Of a stretch of 64,000 nucleotides of DNA, positions 11,669 to 24,500 are shown in pieces. Each line of letters begins with the position of its first letter. Position 1 is the stretch's first letter. A model generated the notes under the pieces. It ran no database searches. It was not told the DNA's origin and saw only the letters and a list, made by a program, of their open reading frames with translations. Origin of the DNA: Atherix ibis (lineage: Eukaryota; Arthropoda; Insecta; Diptera; Athericidae); assembly GCA_958298945.1 (NCBI GenBank), contig OY282606.1, positions 71,473,622 through 71,537,621 on the forward strand, read 5' to 3'. The translations under genes were made by a program, and so were the position numbers.

Positions 11669-12825
11669 TTTATTTTCAATTCTCATGCTCTCTGTTGGCA
11701 ATATTTTAATAGTTTTTACTGCTCTTTAAGTGATTTAAAATGACTTCATTATAATTTCATCATATTTTTATATTAGAATATCGGTATTTTAGAAGCCACT
11801 TTTAATAACATATGAATTAAACAAACTTAAAAAACAAATATTTCAATTTCGCAAATTATCCACTTTTTTTTTAATTTAAAAAAAAGGTCCTCGTGGAAAC
11901 CAACTTTTGATAATATCAAATTCTAGAATGCATTAACAGCAGAAAATGAGAAGCACAATAAATTTGACACATATTTGACAAGAAATTGGACATTTGATGC
12001 CAGAACTATGTCCAATTTAATTGTTATTTAACAAATTAAACATAAATTGAAATTGTCAACTCCATTTCGTGTTATGTATTATAAAAGCATAAGCACGAAG
12101 AACAGTCAAGATATTAAAAAACGCAGAAATCTTGAGTGAACAGATTATCAAAACCAATTCCAAAATACGAAGTAAATCAGAAATTGCCAGTTTATAGTCG
12201 AAAGGCGTAGTAGATGCACTAAAACAATAAGTGCGAAAAAAGGAAAAAAATTGCTGTACGTTTCGTATTAAACATTCGTTCATCTAACGTATGATAGTAA
12301 TGCGTACAAAAAACGCGGCAGCAATAAAACTATCATGCTATAAAATCTTCGTAAACTTATCAATGGATCATATTATGTTTAGTGTATGCTTTACCTGTCG
12401 TTTATGGGTCAGCAGATGAAGCGTACTCGTATATAGGACACTAAAAGTCTAGACAAAGCAAAGCAAATAATTTCTTATCATTTTGCTCTATTGTTTGTCG
12501 CCATCACTGCTTTATATTAGATATATAAATATGTTAAAGTAGAAAACGTAATTTTAGACATTGTACATGGCTCTCGACCTGGCTCTCGTTCAACAGTTTC
12601 GGCGTCACAATTTTATTCTAGTGGCGAGATCTAGTTATTTCTTGTCTAGGCATAAATTCAAATAATCGAAGACATGATTGGAACCATTGACGTATTATTG
12701 TATTTTAGTTTTCATTAAAAGTTTTCTGGCCAAAAAGTTGTTTTATTTTTTTCGCATTCTGTAGGCATACCAAAAGTAATCAGATTGGTATTTTTTACAC
12801 TAAGCTTATATTATTTTTACATACA
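11669..12825. other. Intergenic, nothing recognised
   Basis: AT-rich. A 75-codon frame on the minus strand (12056-12283) resembles no family I know and is probably chance. Confidence 0.35.
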
Positions 12826-12829
12826 CGTA

Positions 12830-13215
12830 TAATTATTATCACTTTCAAAGTAGTTGCCTTAAGTAGCTTTACATCAGTGAAGAAGGCTCAAATGTAATCG
12901 CTTTGTAGAAGGGCTGGAAGACTCAAATGTAATCACCTTCAGTTTTTATTACTTTTTGATAGTTCAAGGCTTCCCTGAGTGAGGTTCTTGGCACTGTAAA
13001 AAACTTTTATGGCACTGTACTTTATAAGAAATGTTCCCCATGTCGTAGATCAAACATACGAATTTTCCAAATTTCGCTATTCCATTTTCCGTACGGCATT
13101 ACAATAAGAAATTCACTTATGACGCTCTTTAGGGTCACATAGTTACCAGACAAAGTTGAAACTTGTACTGACCGTCTAGGAGGGACTAATGTACTATCTC
13201 TGTGGGGCTCTAGTC
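12830..13215 (-). pseudogene. Mariner-like transposase relic
   Basis: Shares landmarks with the better preserved minus-strand relic at 52450-53060. These are CTTTCAAAGTAGTTGCCTTA at the left, TTTCGCTATTCCA in the middle, and a GAAACT..TACT..CCGTCTAGG..GGACTAA block at the right. In the 52 kb copy the left part encodes the YFERDNIDV-type C-terminus on the minus strand. This copy is shorter and has no open frame. Confidence 0.55.
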
Positions 13216-13219
13216 TGGA

Positions 13220-14757
13220 GCTTTTAATGACATCAATATCATTATTTGTCTATCACATCTCATACAGCTATGACATTACAATACCAAATGAATGCTAGCT
13301 TGCTAATATACACGTATGTATTATTGAAATTAACTAAAGTCGTTTTTTAAAATTTTTTTTTTAACATAGGAACAACCACATACATAGTCATCCGTTATAT
13401 CGGACCTTTCGCGTATATTTAAAAGTTTAGTAAAAAAATATTTCGGCATTTCGGGGTGAATTTTTTTTTAATACTGCTTGAAAGCCATTAATTTAAGTCA
13501 AGTAGTAAAAATTTGTCAAAAATCATTTATATATTTAATTATTGAAATAAAACCTACATTTGTATATAAATACAAAAAAAGTAAATATAGATTTTGTTAA
13601 ATTGAATAAAAATTACCTGAGTAAAGTAGTTTTCGGCATTAGAAATTAAGAGCCCTTTTTATAAATTATCAGCAATTTTAAAGCGTTGATTTATATAAAA
13701 TACGCATTCCATTTTGAAGTTGTATTTCAAATTGAATTGTAATATTTTGCGTAAGAAAAAGAGATATTTTCTTCGAATTTTCGCGCTTCAGCACTGGAAA
13801 ATGTACTTAGAGAATAATTAGAAATTCATATTTGCTATAAACTATCTAAAAAATTAAAAAATTAAATTAAATTAAATTAAAATTAAAAAATATCTACACA
13901 AATAGGACAATCAATATTTCTTGTACCTCTCTGACGTCATAGCTTTAAAATTCAACTACCATTGACCTCAAGATTTTACCAATTAACTTTACGTTTTCAT
14001 ATAGGCTGCAAAAGGTAAAATTTATGATTTAAATATATGATTTGGTGGAAAAAAATTCTTGTGAGAAATATAATGACAAAAGAATTGCTTATAACATACT
14101 TGTTAAAAATAAAAAAAATAAAGAAAATCGTGCTCTTGAACTTGAACTACAAGCGATTTAAGTGTAATATTATTACCAAGTGTATGCATGTACTTTGAAC
14201 AACACAATTAAATGCTGGTGGTTGACCTGTTAAAAATTTTATTATCATGGTTTTTCCATGGGAATGCCAAATTATAGTAATTTCGTTTATTTCTAAAATA
14301 GTAGCTTGACGAGAACTTTTCTTATCTATAATTTGTTTGGTAGAAAATTGATACAAAGCCATCCTGAACTTCAACTCGTTTTAGTAATAATAGTATTTGA
14401 AAAATTAGTGCTTTTTGTGTTTCCTTCTTTCTATAACCCACGCAGACCTATTATTAAGAATGAGTAAAACCAAAAGTGGAATTTTTTTTGCTTTGCTCAA
14501 TTGCTTCAGATACCAATTATCGAAAAAAGACAATAATTAAGGAAAATAATCATTTTAATTTTTGTCATTTTTAATTTGTAATTTTTAAAGAGTATTTTTT
14601 AATAATATCAAATTTTCTCAGAAATATATTCTGTAGATAAAATATAAGTTATTTAAATTCGGAAACATTTTATAATATAAATAGATAGTGTAGCCATTAA
14701 ATTAAATAGAGTCTATATTAGGTAATTTTTGCCTGCTATATTATTCCCGATTATGTA
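13220..14757. other. AT-rich intergenic with short (AAATT)n run
   Basis: A small pentanucleotide run of AAATT type lies at about 13853-13890. Otherwise no feature is recognised. Confidence 0.4.
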
Positions 14758-15605
14758 TTGGGTTGTTCGGAAAGTAATTGAGTTTTTTCCCAACAGAGTA
14801 TTTTTTCACAACCAACTTCACACTTAAGCCGAATAATCATATGTATGTATTTTGATAGTTGACATAGCAAGGCTTGCTTGTGAGAAAATTCTAATGATTC
14901 TGCATAGTAGTTTTTAGTTGATACCCATTTTGAAAGTGAAAAACAGCATTTTCGGCATATTTTAATTTTTTGCTATAGAAAAGATAAAAATGCTGTTCAA
15001 GCAAGAAAAAAATTATCTGATGTGTATAGAGAAGATGTGTTAAGTGAGCGCCAGTTTGCAAAATTTCGATCCGGCAATTTTGATCTCGAAGATGCACCAC
15101 GTTCTGGAAGGCCAGTTGAAGCTAATGAAGACACAATAAAGGCATTAATCGATTCAAACCGGCGAATAATAACTCATGAGATCGCTGAGAGATTAAATTT
15201 ATCGATTTCGACCGTTCATGATCATTTAAAACGGCTAGGTTTTATCTCAAAACTCGACATATTGGTTCCTCATCTTCTTGCGGAAAAGAATTTGTGCCGT
15301 CGCATTGACGTTCGTGATTTACTTCTTAAACCCCAAGAAAATGAGCCATTTTTGAAGCGTATCATCTCTGTGGGCGAGAAATGGGTTGTCTACAATAATG
15401 TTAGGCGCAAAAGATCCTGGAGTAGAAAAGTTAAACCGGCTCAAAGCACTTCGAAAGCCCAATATGGTGGGATTTCAAAGGAATAGTTTATTTTGAGCTT
15501 CTACCGAGCAACACAACGATCAATTCTGAAGTGTACTGTCATCAGCTGGACAAATTGATTCACTTAAAGAAAAAAGGCCAGAATAAAATATTAATTCACT
15601 AAAAC
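14758..15605 (+). mobile_element. Mariner (mellifera-type), internally deleted copy
   Basis: The left terminal repeat starts TTGGGTTGTTCGGAAAGTAA at 14758, preceded by TA. The transposase frame from 15022 gives DVLSERQFAKFRSGNFDLED, the RSGRPVEANEDTIKALIDS linker, the EIAERLNLSISTVHDHLKR helix-turn-helix and a first catalytic region degraded to SVGEKWVVYNN, where relatives have TGDEKW, so the first aspartate is lost. After about 15583 (AAAAAAGGCCAG) the sequence jumps to AATAAAATATTAATTCACT, which in the 59125 element lies near the 3' end. The second half of the gene is therefore deleted. The right terminal repeat is not found. Non-functional. Confidence 0.85.
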
Positions 15606-16128
15606 AGATTTATAAAATGGAAGAACATATAAAAATATAAATTGCAAGTTATTTAATTATATGAAAAAAATTATGTGCACACAAAAAAACCCATTTCAAA
15701 AATGCAGAATGAATTAACTGGTAAACAAGCATTTATAGATATTAAAAACTTCTGTATGATATAAATGTATGTGCGTGTGAATTGAAATGGTAATTTAAAT
15801 AGCCATGTTTAATAAATAAAGCATTAATTACATAGAACATAACATCAAATTCTTAATAATATAGAATTTAATTGTATACAACATTATACTAAATGCTTTA
15901 AAACTAAATTACATGGGGGAAAATTTAATGTGCTCAAATAATTAACAACTAATATTCAAAAAAAATGAAAAAAATATTATTTAGTATATGAATTACAAAA
16001 TGGTCTAATAAAGCAAGCGAAAGCACAAATGCAAACAAATTTATTTAAATAATAAGCCTTCCGAGTATACTTTATTTATTTTAACACAATTAAAACAGTA
16101 ATGGAAAACAGACTGAAATATTCGTTGC
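15606..16128. other. AT-rich intergenic, nothing recognised
   Basis: No gene or repeat end was recognised between the mariner copy and Rep-A copy 2. Confidence 0.35.
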
Positions 16129-16904
16129 CTTAAATTTTCTTACACATACTTTACGTATACCGGCATTGAACCAAACTATGGTAAACATTGAACTGTCAAC
16201 ATCACAATTGTTTACATTTATTGAATGATGAACTTTTCACATTTTAACCACTTTTTGAATAAAACAAATCACTAATAGCTAATCAAACACATCATAAACT
16301 AAACTTTTGTTAAGTTATGTTGTAAAAATGAAGATGTCAACTTACCGAAAGAAAGAAATTCCCGGCTTCCTCATTCCGTCGACTTACCAGCACCCTTTTA
16401 TAAAATACTTTATTTTCTGAAATAAAAACTTCCTATTAAATGTTATGAAGTATTTTCGTAAATACTTCAAAAAAACATAAAATTCACACTTTCACTTGCA
16501 CTTTCCGATAATAGTCAAAAAACAACAAAAATATGCAAGCATTTCGATATGCTACCACTTTCTTGGAGAATGGCGTGTTTAAAAACTCTCCGAAAGTCAA
16601 TTTCATTTCATATCAAAAGATTGTACAAAAAATAAAAATTGCCTGTCGTTGTGTTTAAATTGTATTTTTGTTTGCAATAATTGAATTAAAATGAATATAA
16701 ATTATACTTTTGCAATTCAATAAATTTCTATTACGAAAACTAGATGTCAGTGATTGTCATGTCTATATAAAAAAATCTACACAAAAGTATGCAAGCGTTA
16801 CGATTTCTCGCCGCTTTTGCAATAATTAAGCCAGAAAATTGCATATACATATACGAAAATCTGACGTACACATACGGACCTGTCCAGGTATTCTTTAATC
16901 TAAG
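16129..16904. repeat. Rep-A copy 2
   Basis: Same orientation as 4067-4891 and diverged from it by scattered substitutions and indels. It supplies the uninterrupted sequence ...GCAATTCAATAAATTTCTATTACG (about 16711-16734), which corresponds to the empty target site of the Helitron in copy 3. It ends in TTCTTTAATCTAAG at 16904. Confidence 0.8.
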
Positions 16905-18500
16905 CTATCGACCTCAATTCTACATGACATAAGTGGTCACCAAAAATTATTCGCAATCGATAACAATAAAAAATTAACCACACAATTAATAGGTAAAAGT
17001 AATCGGTAACCATTCAATTTATACGTAAAATTAATAGAAAATGGGTTCCTTAAGAAGGGCACAGTTAGATGAAAATTTTTGACAGAGTAAAATTTTTAAA
17101 ACGAATTTTATTTTTATTTATTTGCTAGTTCATTGATTTGTTCTAAGAATTTTCAATATGTGTATAAGTATTTATATTGGAACTGTTCATATACGTGAGA
17201 ATTCTGATTATGAAATATGATGAAATTTATTGAAATGACGATGGTGCTTGTTTATTTACCAACATTTGCGGTGAACCCGTAACAGTATTCGAGTAGCTTT
17301 ATAAACCGCAACATGGCATTGCGAGTTTCCACTTCGTTGAGATGATCGTTTGTTGTTTTTGTGGAAATCTGATCAAAGATTGTTAAATGCGCAAATGCAA
17401 ATGCAACTTATGGCATATTATTTTGAAACTGATCCACATTCATACTCAAACACAAAAAAAATAAATAACTATCAATTTACAATCTAAAATTCTAAACTCA
17501 GAAATATACATGTATGTGTACATTCTATTAGTATTATATGTAAAATAATATAATTAGAGTTTTTTTTCTTATTAAAATACAAGAAATTGAGTATGAGCGT
17601 AAACTAATTGAAAGCAAATTGATTAGAAAAAGTACTTATTCTCTTTCTCTTCCAATTAATTTCTAATAAAAGTCTCAGTTATGAACAGAGAATCATTTGT
17701 GCTTAGGCTTTCGCAATGTTCAAACGTAATCCATTCACAACCGATCAACAGTGAATAGAATTACGAAAATATTCGTTATGAACAGTGGTGATGGTCCATT
17801 TTTTTGTATTTTCTTTCCGTTTTGATTTAAATAAATTGTGTGAAAATCTTATATTAATAATTATGCAAAAATAATTTTGAATATGACTAATTGTTTATTT
17901 TTTCGATATCTTTTTATAAAATTACAGATAATTATCAGGTGAATGTACGAATATACAGCAAAAAAAAAGATCTTCATTAATTTATCTGTGTGTCTTCCAA
18001 TCAAGTAGAGAATTTTCTATGATTACCGAGTAAGGCATTAAAAATAATTTAAAAAAAAAAACTTTTCAAAAAGACATTTTACCTTGTGGTGGAGATAATA
18101 AGTAATTATTATTTGCAAATTTGTATGAACATTAAAAATCAGCAAAAAGAATTATAATATAAAAATTTAAGTGAGAAAACGAAATAGACAATAAATTCAT
18201 CTGTTAACAAAAAATAATAGTGAATTTAATAAAAATAATATCTTGTTTTAAGTTTAAATATAATATTTTTGTGCATTTAATATTCTTAGAAATTAAAAGT
18301 AAAAAACTCTTAATAAAATTCTGAATAAATAATTATACTTTTTTTTTTATTTAATAATAAAAGTATATTTTTAAAATTACATATTTATTAAGTTTTAATG
18401 TTTTTTTCCCTTTTTTAATAATCAAATTGGTAAAAAAAAAGAACCTATCATAGTGTATTAAAATAAATATTACTTAAAAATATCGTGTTGCGCGCATATA
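16905..18500. other. Upstream region of the glutamate synthase gene
   Basis: About 1.6 kb of AT-rich DNA before the start codon. No convincing TATA box or initiator can be assigned. A 5' untranslated exon could lie here, but no splice pair could be chosen with confidence. Positions 17240-17420 and 17640-17790 are less AT-rich than the rest and are the likelier places for promoter or UTR sequence (inference). Confidence 0.3.
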
Positions 18501-21500
18501 ATGGCACCAACAATTAACACCAATATTGAGTCCGGATGTGATGTTGAAAAAAATGAAAATGCTAATGTTTGTTTAGAAAATAGTAGCGGCAGTGATAGTA
18601 ATAAGAAAAGTTTGAATTGTTCAAAATTGGAATTTGAAACTATTGAGGAATCGAACGCTAATGAATCAGATAATAAATTACAACAAAATGATGAACAGAA
18701 CGATGCCAATAGTTTTGAGAAGACGATGCCATGGGAAGGGCCAAAAGCTCAGGGATTATACGATCCTCAGAATGAACATGAAGCTTGTGGAGTTGGATTC
18801 ATTGTCGCCATTGATGGCAAACGCTCTCACAAGGTATTTATTTTAAACGTCCACAAAATTTTGTGCTTGTTAAATCTATTTTCGTATCAGTATAGAAGAA
18901 CCATGTGCGTCCCGAAGCCAAAAATCCCTTCCCAATTTATTCCGTCCAAATAAAAAATATATGATCCATCGTTTCTGTCACTTTGGTTTTTTCTACGTGA
19001 TGCCCCCCTATACGATTTAGATTATTTTTATTTAAATGGCTTGTCTTTTTGTAACAACAAATTTAGATTCTACGTGATGCCCAGAATTTATCAGAACGGA
19101 TGAAGCATCGAGGTGCCTGTGCTTGTGACAATGACACTGGGGATGGTGCTGGCGTTCTGTCAGCAATACCGCATGAGCTCTATGCCAAGGAATTGTAAGT
19201 ACAAACATGCTAACTTTAATTGTTCCCTTTCAATTAATTATTGCAATAATTAAATAAAAATTACGGTTTTTTTTAAATTGTTCTTCCTTAAAAAATCAAA
19301 CTATAATTGTAATTATGATTTTCTTCTTTATTTTTTTTTACTTCCTCAAAAATTTGTTACATTTCTAAATACGAAAAAAATTAATTTTCTTTTTAAAGTT
19401 TTATTTTAAGAACACCTGCAATATATTCTTAAAATTTGTGTCCTTTTGCCATTTATTAGCAATAAATCTTAAATACTTCTTGACAGTTTCCTATGAAATT
19501 ACGAAATTCTTAATTATTTAGAACATTGTAAGAGTATGCTTACTAAATCTACATTATTTTAAAACGATTAAAACGGATTGTTAGGTTTCAAAATTCTTTT
19601 AAAAATACTTAGAAAACCAGATTTCCAATATTTACCGTCATTATTATAATTAATAATGATCGTTAATTTCACATCTCACAAATTTTTTAACTAAATTAAC
19701 CTCATCTGTCTGAAGTCTAAAAGCGTATTGCAGATGTTGAATGACACAAAAAACAAGACGCACATTTTATTGAAATCGGTGTAGTGCATGAAAAGATATT
19801 CAAGTTTAAAAATGGAAAATGCGCTATATTTAACAATTACACTTTGACATTTTTGTACAGTATGTGGTGAAAATGTTCTATTCAAAATTAGCCGGACGTA
19901 AAAGATTCACTCGGTTTCGTTTTGGAATATTCGGTGTCAAAGATGAACCCCGTTCTTGTCGGCCAATTATCGAAAAAGGCGTTAAAATTCTCGAAAAAAT
20001 TGAGCATGTCCGGCATATCAGCAGTTATGACAAAGTTTATGAATTAAACATTCATTATCGAACAGGTTTAAACCATTTACGAAAAGCTGGGTTGGAAAAG
20101 TAACTCACTGTTTGGGTGGCTCATGATTTGAATGTGAAAAAAGACAACATTTGCGATATGCTGCTGAAGCGCAATGAAATCGAGCCATTTCTGAAGCAAA
20201 TCATAACTGGGGATGGAAATTGGTAAAATACGAGAATATTCTTCGAAAAAGATTATGGGAAAAAATGTTTAAATATGCATCCACCATATAGCGCAGACTT
20301 TGCACCTTCAGACTACGACTTGTTTCGATCTCTACAGGGCATCTCAGTGAAACCAAGCTGACTTCAACAAAGGCCTATGTAAACCACTTGAACCAGGTTT
20401 TCAACCAGAACAGAAATAAAAAAAGTCTCAGGACAACCGACCTGAGACTTTTTTTTACTTCTGTTCTGGTTGAAAACCTGGTTCAAGTGGTTCATAAATT
20501 ATTTTTCACGCAATTGGCATAGTGAACCTTGTAAATAAATGCGTTAATATTGACGCTTTGTAGCGACACTGCTGCTCTCTACTAAATTTACCCAGAGTAT
20601 AGCAGAACCGAAGGTGTAGTATGACACACCATCCTGTTATTAGAATACGTTTCGCTTCACTTTATTATATTGATTGTAAATTAATTACTCTCAAAATTAA
20701 CGTAAATAAATCTAATGGTGTCAATAATAGAATGATTTTAAAAACAATTGTAATTAATTCGAAAAGATAATTAATAGCATTTAAAGTAAACAAAAAATTA
20801 ATCAAAATGAATTTATGCAAATTTTTATGTATTTTTTTTATTTTCAATTTTATTTTAGGATTGCGAATGGTATTCATTTACCGCCGTATGAGAAATATGG
20901 AACTGGAATTTTCTTCTTGGATGAAGCAACACATTTGGAAGCAGAAAGTGAATTCAATGCTCTAGCTAAGAGTTTGAATATACAAGTATTGGGATGGAGA
21001 ACTGTACCGATAGACAGATCGGCGATCGGAAATGTGGCACGCAAAAGTGAACCATTATCACGTCAAGTATTCTTGACTTGTCCTCAGCCAGATCCAGAGA
21101 AACTTGCTAGACAAATATTTGTTCTTCGTAAACGTGCCAGTCATGAGTTGCGCAAGGACGGACGACGATTCTACGTTTGTTCTTTGTCAACGAAGACGGT
21201 CGTCTACAAGGGCTTATTTACATCCGATCAGCTCTGGGACTATTATACTGATTTAAAGAATCCATTGTTCGACTCCTATTTAGCATTGGTCCATACGCGG
21301 TTCAGTACCAATACTTTTCCGTCTTGGGAGCGCGCTCATCCACTGCGTATGGTGGCCCACAATGGTGAAATTAATACATTGAGAGGAAATGTGAACTATA
21401 TGAAGGCTCGTGAAGGAGTTATGAAAAGCGATATATTTGGTGATAACTTGAAAAAGCTTTTCCCTGTGGTGGAACCCGGTTTGTCCGATTCTGGATCCTT

Positions 21501-24500
21501 TGACTGTGTTGTTGAGTTTTTGACTATGGCCAGTTCCCGAGAACTACCGGAAACTGTAATGACTATGGTCCCAGAAGCTTGGCAAAATGACAAGACAATG
21601 CCGCCAATGAAACGTGACTTCTATCAGTGGTCTGCATGCGTTATGGAGCCATGGGATGGCCCAGCATTGATATCATTCACTGACGGCCGCTTTATAGGAG
21701 CTGTTCTCGATCGAAACGGTCTTCGTCCATCCCGTTTCTATGTGACTACCGATAATATTCTAGTTATGGCATCCGAAGTGGGCGTTTATGATGTTGAACC
21801 AGAAAAAGTTCAACTTAAAAGTCGTCTTAAGCCTGGCAGAATGCTATTGGTCGACACTCAAGAGAAGAAATTTATTCAAGATATCGAATTGAAGACAAAA
21901 ATCTCACAATCTCGCCCACATACTGAATGGCTTAAAGAGAAGGTTAGTATCACAACGTTACACATTCATATTTCTGTGCATTGTTTTCATACAAATAAAA
22001 CTAATTGAAATTTTGTAATTGGTCGATTGTCGTCATTTTTTATTAATACTATTGCATTTAAAATCAATTAATTGACTAATCAAATATTTCTCTTTGTTTA
22101 TTCTAATACGCTGCTATCCATATTCAATGTCTTAACTTATAAAGCTGGTAAGTTAGTTGAGTATGAAGCCCTCTTAGTCAATTATTGCAAATTTAGGACT
22201 GTTGGTTTTTGTATTTTTCTTTATAATTATTCCCACCTTTTGTTTATGAATCCATTTTTGTCCACAACTTATGGTTTTTATAAAAATGCGTATTAATCTA
22301 AATAATTTTTTTTTCTTCTGAAGATAACAATGGAAGAAATTAGAAAAGCTGATTTTATTACAAATGGTTCTGCTCCAAAAGCCCAAAATGGTCTCAATGG
22401 TGACTGTTTACCTATTGCAAAGAAGGGTATTTTTGATCCTCGACTATCACTCTTCGGTTATAGTACAGAAACTGTTAGCATGCTTTTGGTTCCAATGTTT
22501 AGAAACAAGTAAGTCAATGTTTGAATATTATTCTTAAAACAGAATGAGAAATAACGGGTCATAATATTTTATTTTATTACGTTAATAGAAAAGAAGCTCT
22601 CGGATCGATGGGTAACGATGCTCCACTAGCATGCCTTTCTACATTCCAACCACTTCCTTACGAATATTTCAAGCAACTGTTTGCGCAAGTCACAAATCCA
22701 CCGATTGATCCATTCCGTGAAAAGATTGTGATGTCATTGCAGTGCCCAATTGGTCCTGAATCGAATTTGCTGCAACCATCAGTACATCAGGTGCACCGAT
22801 TGTGGTTGTCGAATCCAATTCTAAGCATATCGGACATTCAAATGTTAAAACGAATCAGTTATCGCAATTGGAAAACTAAAACCATTGACATCACATTCCC
22901 ATATTCGGAAGGAGTCGAAGGCTATAAGGATGCTATACGTCGAACATGCTTGGAAGGCCAACATGCTGCTGAGAATGGCTACCAACTACTTATAATTACC
23001 GATCGTAATGCTAATTCTGACCGAGTACCATTATCTGCGCTACTTGCACTCGGCGCTCTGCATCAGCACTTGATTGAAACTCGTCAGAGAATGAAAGTAG
23101 GTGTCATAGTAGAAACTGCCGAAGCTCGTGAAGTTCACCATATTTGCGTACTCTTGGGATTCGGTGCCGATGCCATCTGTCCATACCTGGCATTCGAATT
23201 GGCTGCAGCTCTCCGAGATGATGGTGTAATTGATCCGTCCGTTTCGGATGATGAGATCTACACAGCATACGCGCAAGCCATCGACACTGGCATTTCTAAG
23301 GTCATGGCCAAAATGGGTATAAGTACTTTACAGTCATACAAGAGCGCTCAAATCTTCGAAGCAGTCGGATTAGGGCCGGAAATAATGAACCAGTGCTTCA
23401 GTGGCTCACACAGCCGTTTGGGTGGTGTTGAAATAGAAACCCTTGCATTGGAGAGTCTACAGCGACATCAGATGACTTACGGTAAACTGGCAAAAGATAC
23501 CAGAATTCTTCGCAATCCCGGTCAATATCATTGGCGTCATGGCGGCGAGGGACACATTAACGATCCCACCTCTATTGCTAACCTGCAAGAAGCAGCAATC
23601 AATAATGATAAGAGCGCTTACGCCAGATTCAGAGAATCTACACTAAAAAGCGTAGAGGAGTGCACACTAAGAGGACAGTTAGAGTTCGTGATTGATCAAA
23701 AGAAAATCGATATTAGCGAAGTAGAACCAGCCAGTGAGATTGTCAAAAGGTAAAACTAGATATTGATTGATGATTTGTGGCAGTCCTTCATAACAACTTG
23801 ATTTATAATTATTAGATTTGCCACTGGCGCTATGAGTTTCGGTAGTATTTCACTAGAAGCACACACCACATTGGCTGTTTCGATGAATCGTATTGGCGGT
23901 AAGAGTAACACTGGTGAAGGAGGTGAAGACTCAGATCGTTATTTAGGAGGTAAATATATAATAATGATTTCGATAAGAACCAGATTTTTAATCATTTCAC
24001 AACACAGTTCAAGATCCGAACAATAGCAGAAGATCAGCAATAAAACAAGTTGCTTCCGGCCGCTTTGGTGTCACTGCAACATATTTGGCGAACGCTGATG
24101 ACTTACAAATTAAAATGGCACAAGGAGCTAAACCGGGCGAAGGTGGCGAATTACCGGGATACAAAGTGACTAAAGCCATCGCACATACTCGACACTCAGT
24201 AGCAGGAGTAGGTCTAATTTCGCCGCCACCCCATCACGATATCTATTCCATCGAGGATCTTGCCGAACTTATCTACGATTTGAAGTGTTCAAATCCAAAG
24301 GCACGAATCAGTGTTAAGCTTGTGTCTGAAGTCGGTGTTGGTGTTGTTGCTGCGGGCGTGGCTAAGGTTTGTCAAATTCTCAACAATCACATTCGAAGAA
24401 ATGACAAAGAATAACGCAATTGCAGGGCAAAGCAGAACACGTTGTAATTTCTGGACACGATGGCGGTACTGGCGCCAGCTCTTGGACAGGCATTAAATCA

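Noticed and set aside
18834..18953. Open reading continuing past exon 1 of glutamate synthase to a stop at 18953
   Set aside because: The conserved protein sequence stops at the GT at 18834 and resumes in phase at 19067 ([16 protein letters not shown]), so this is intron read-through.
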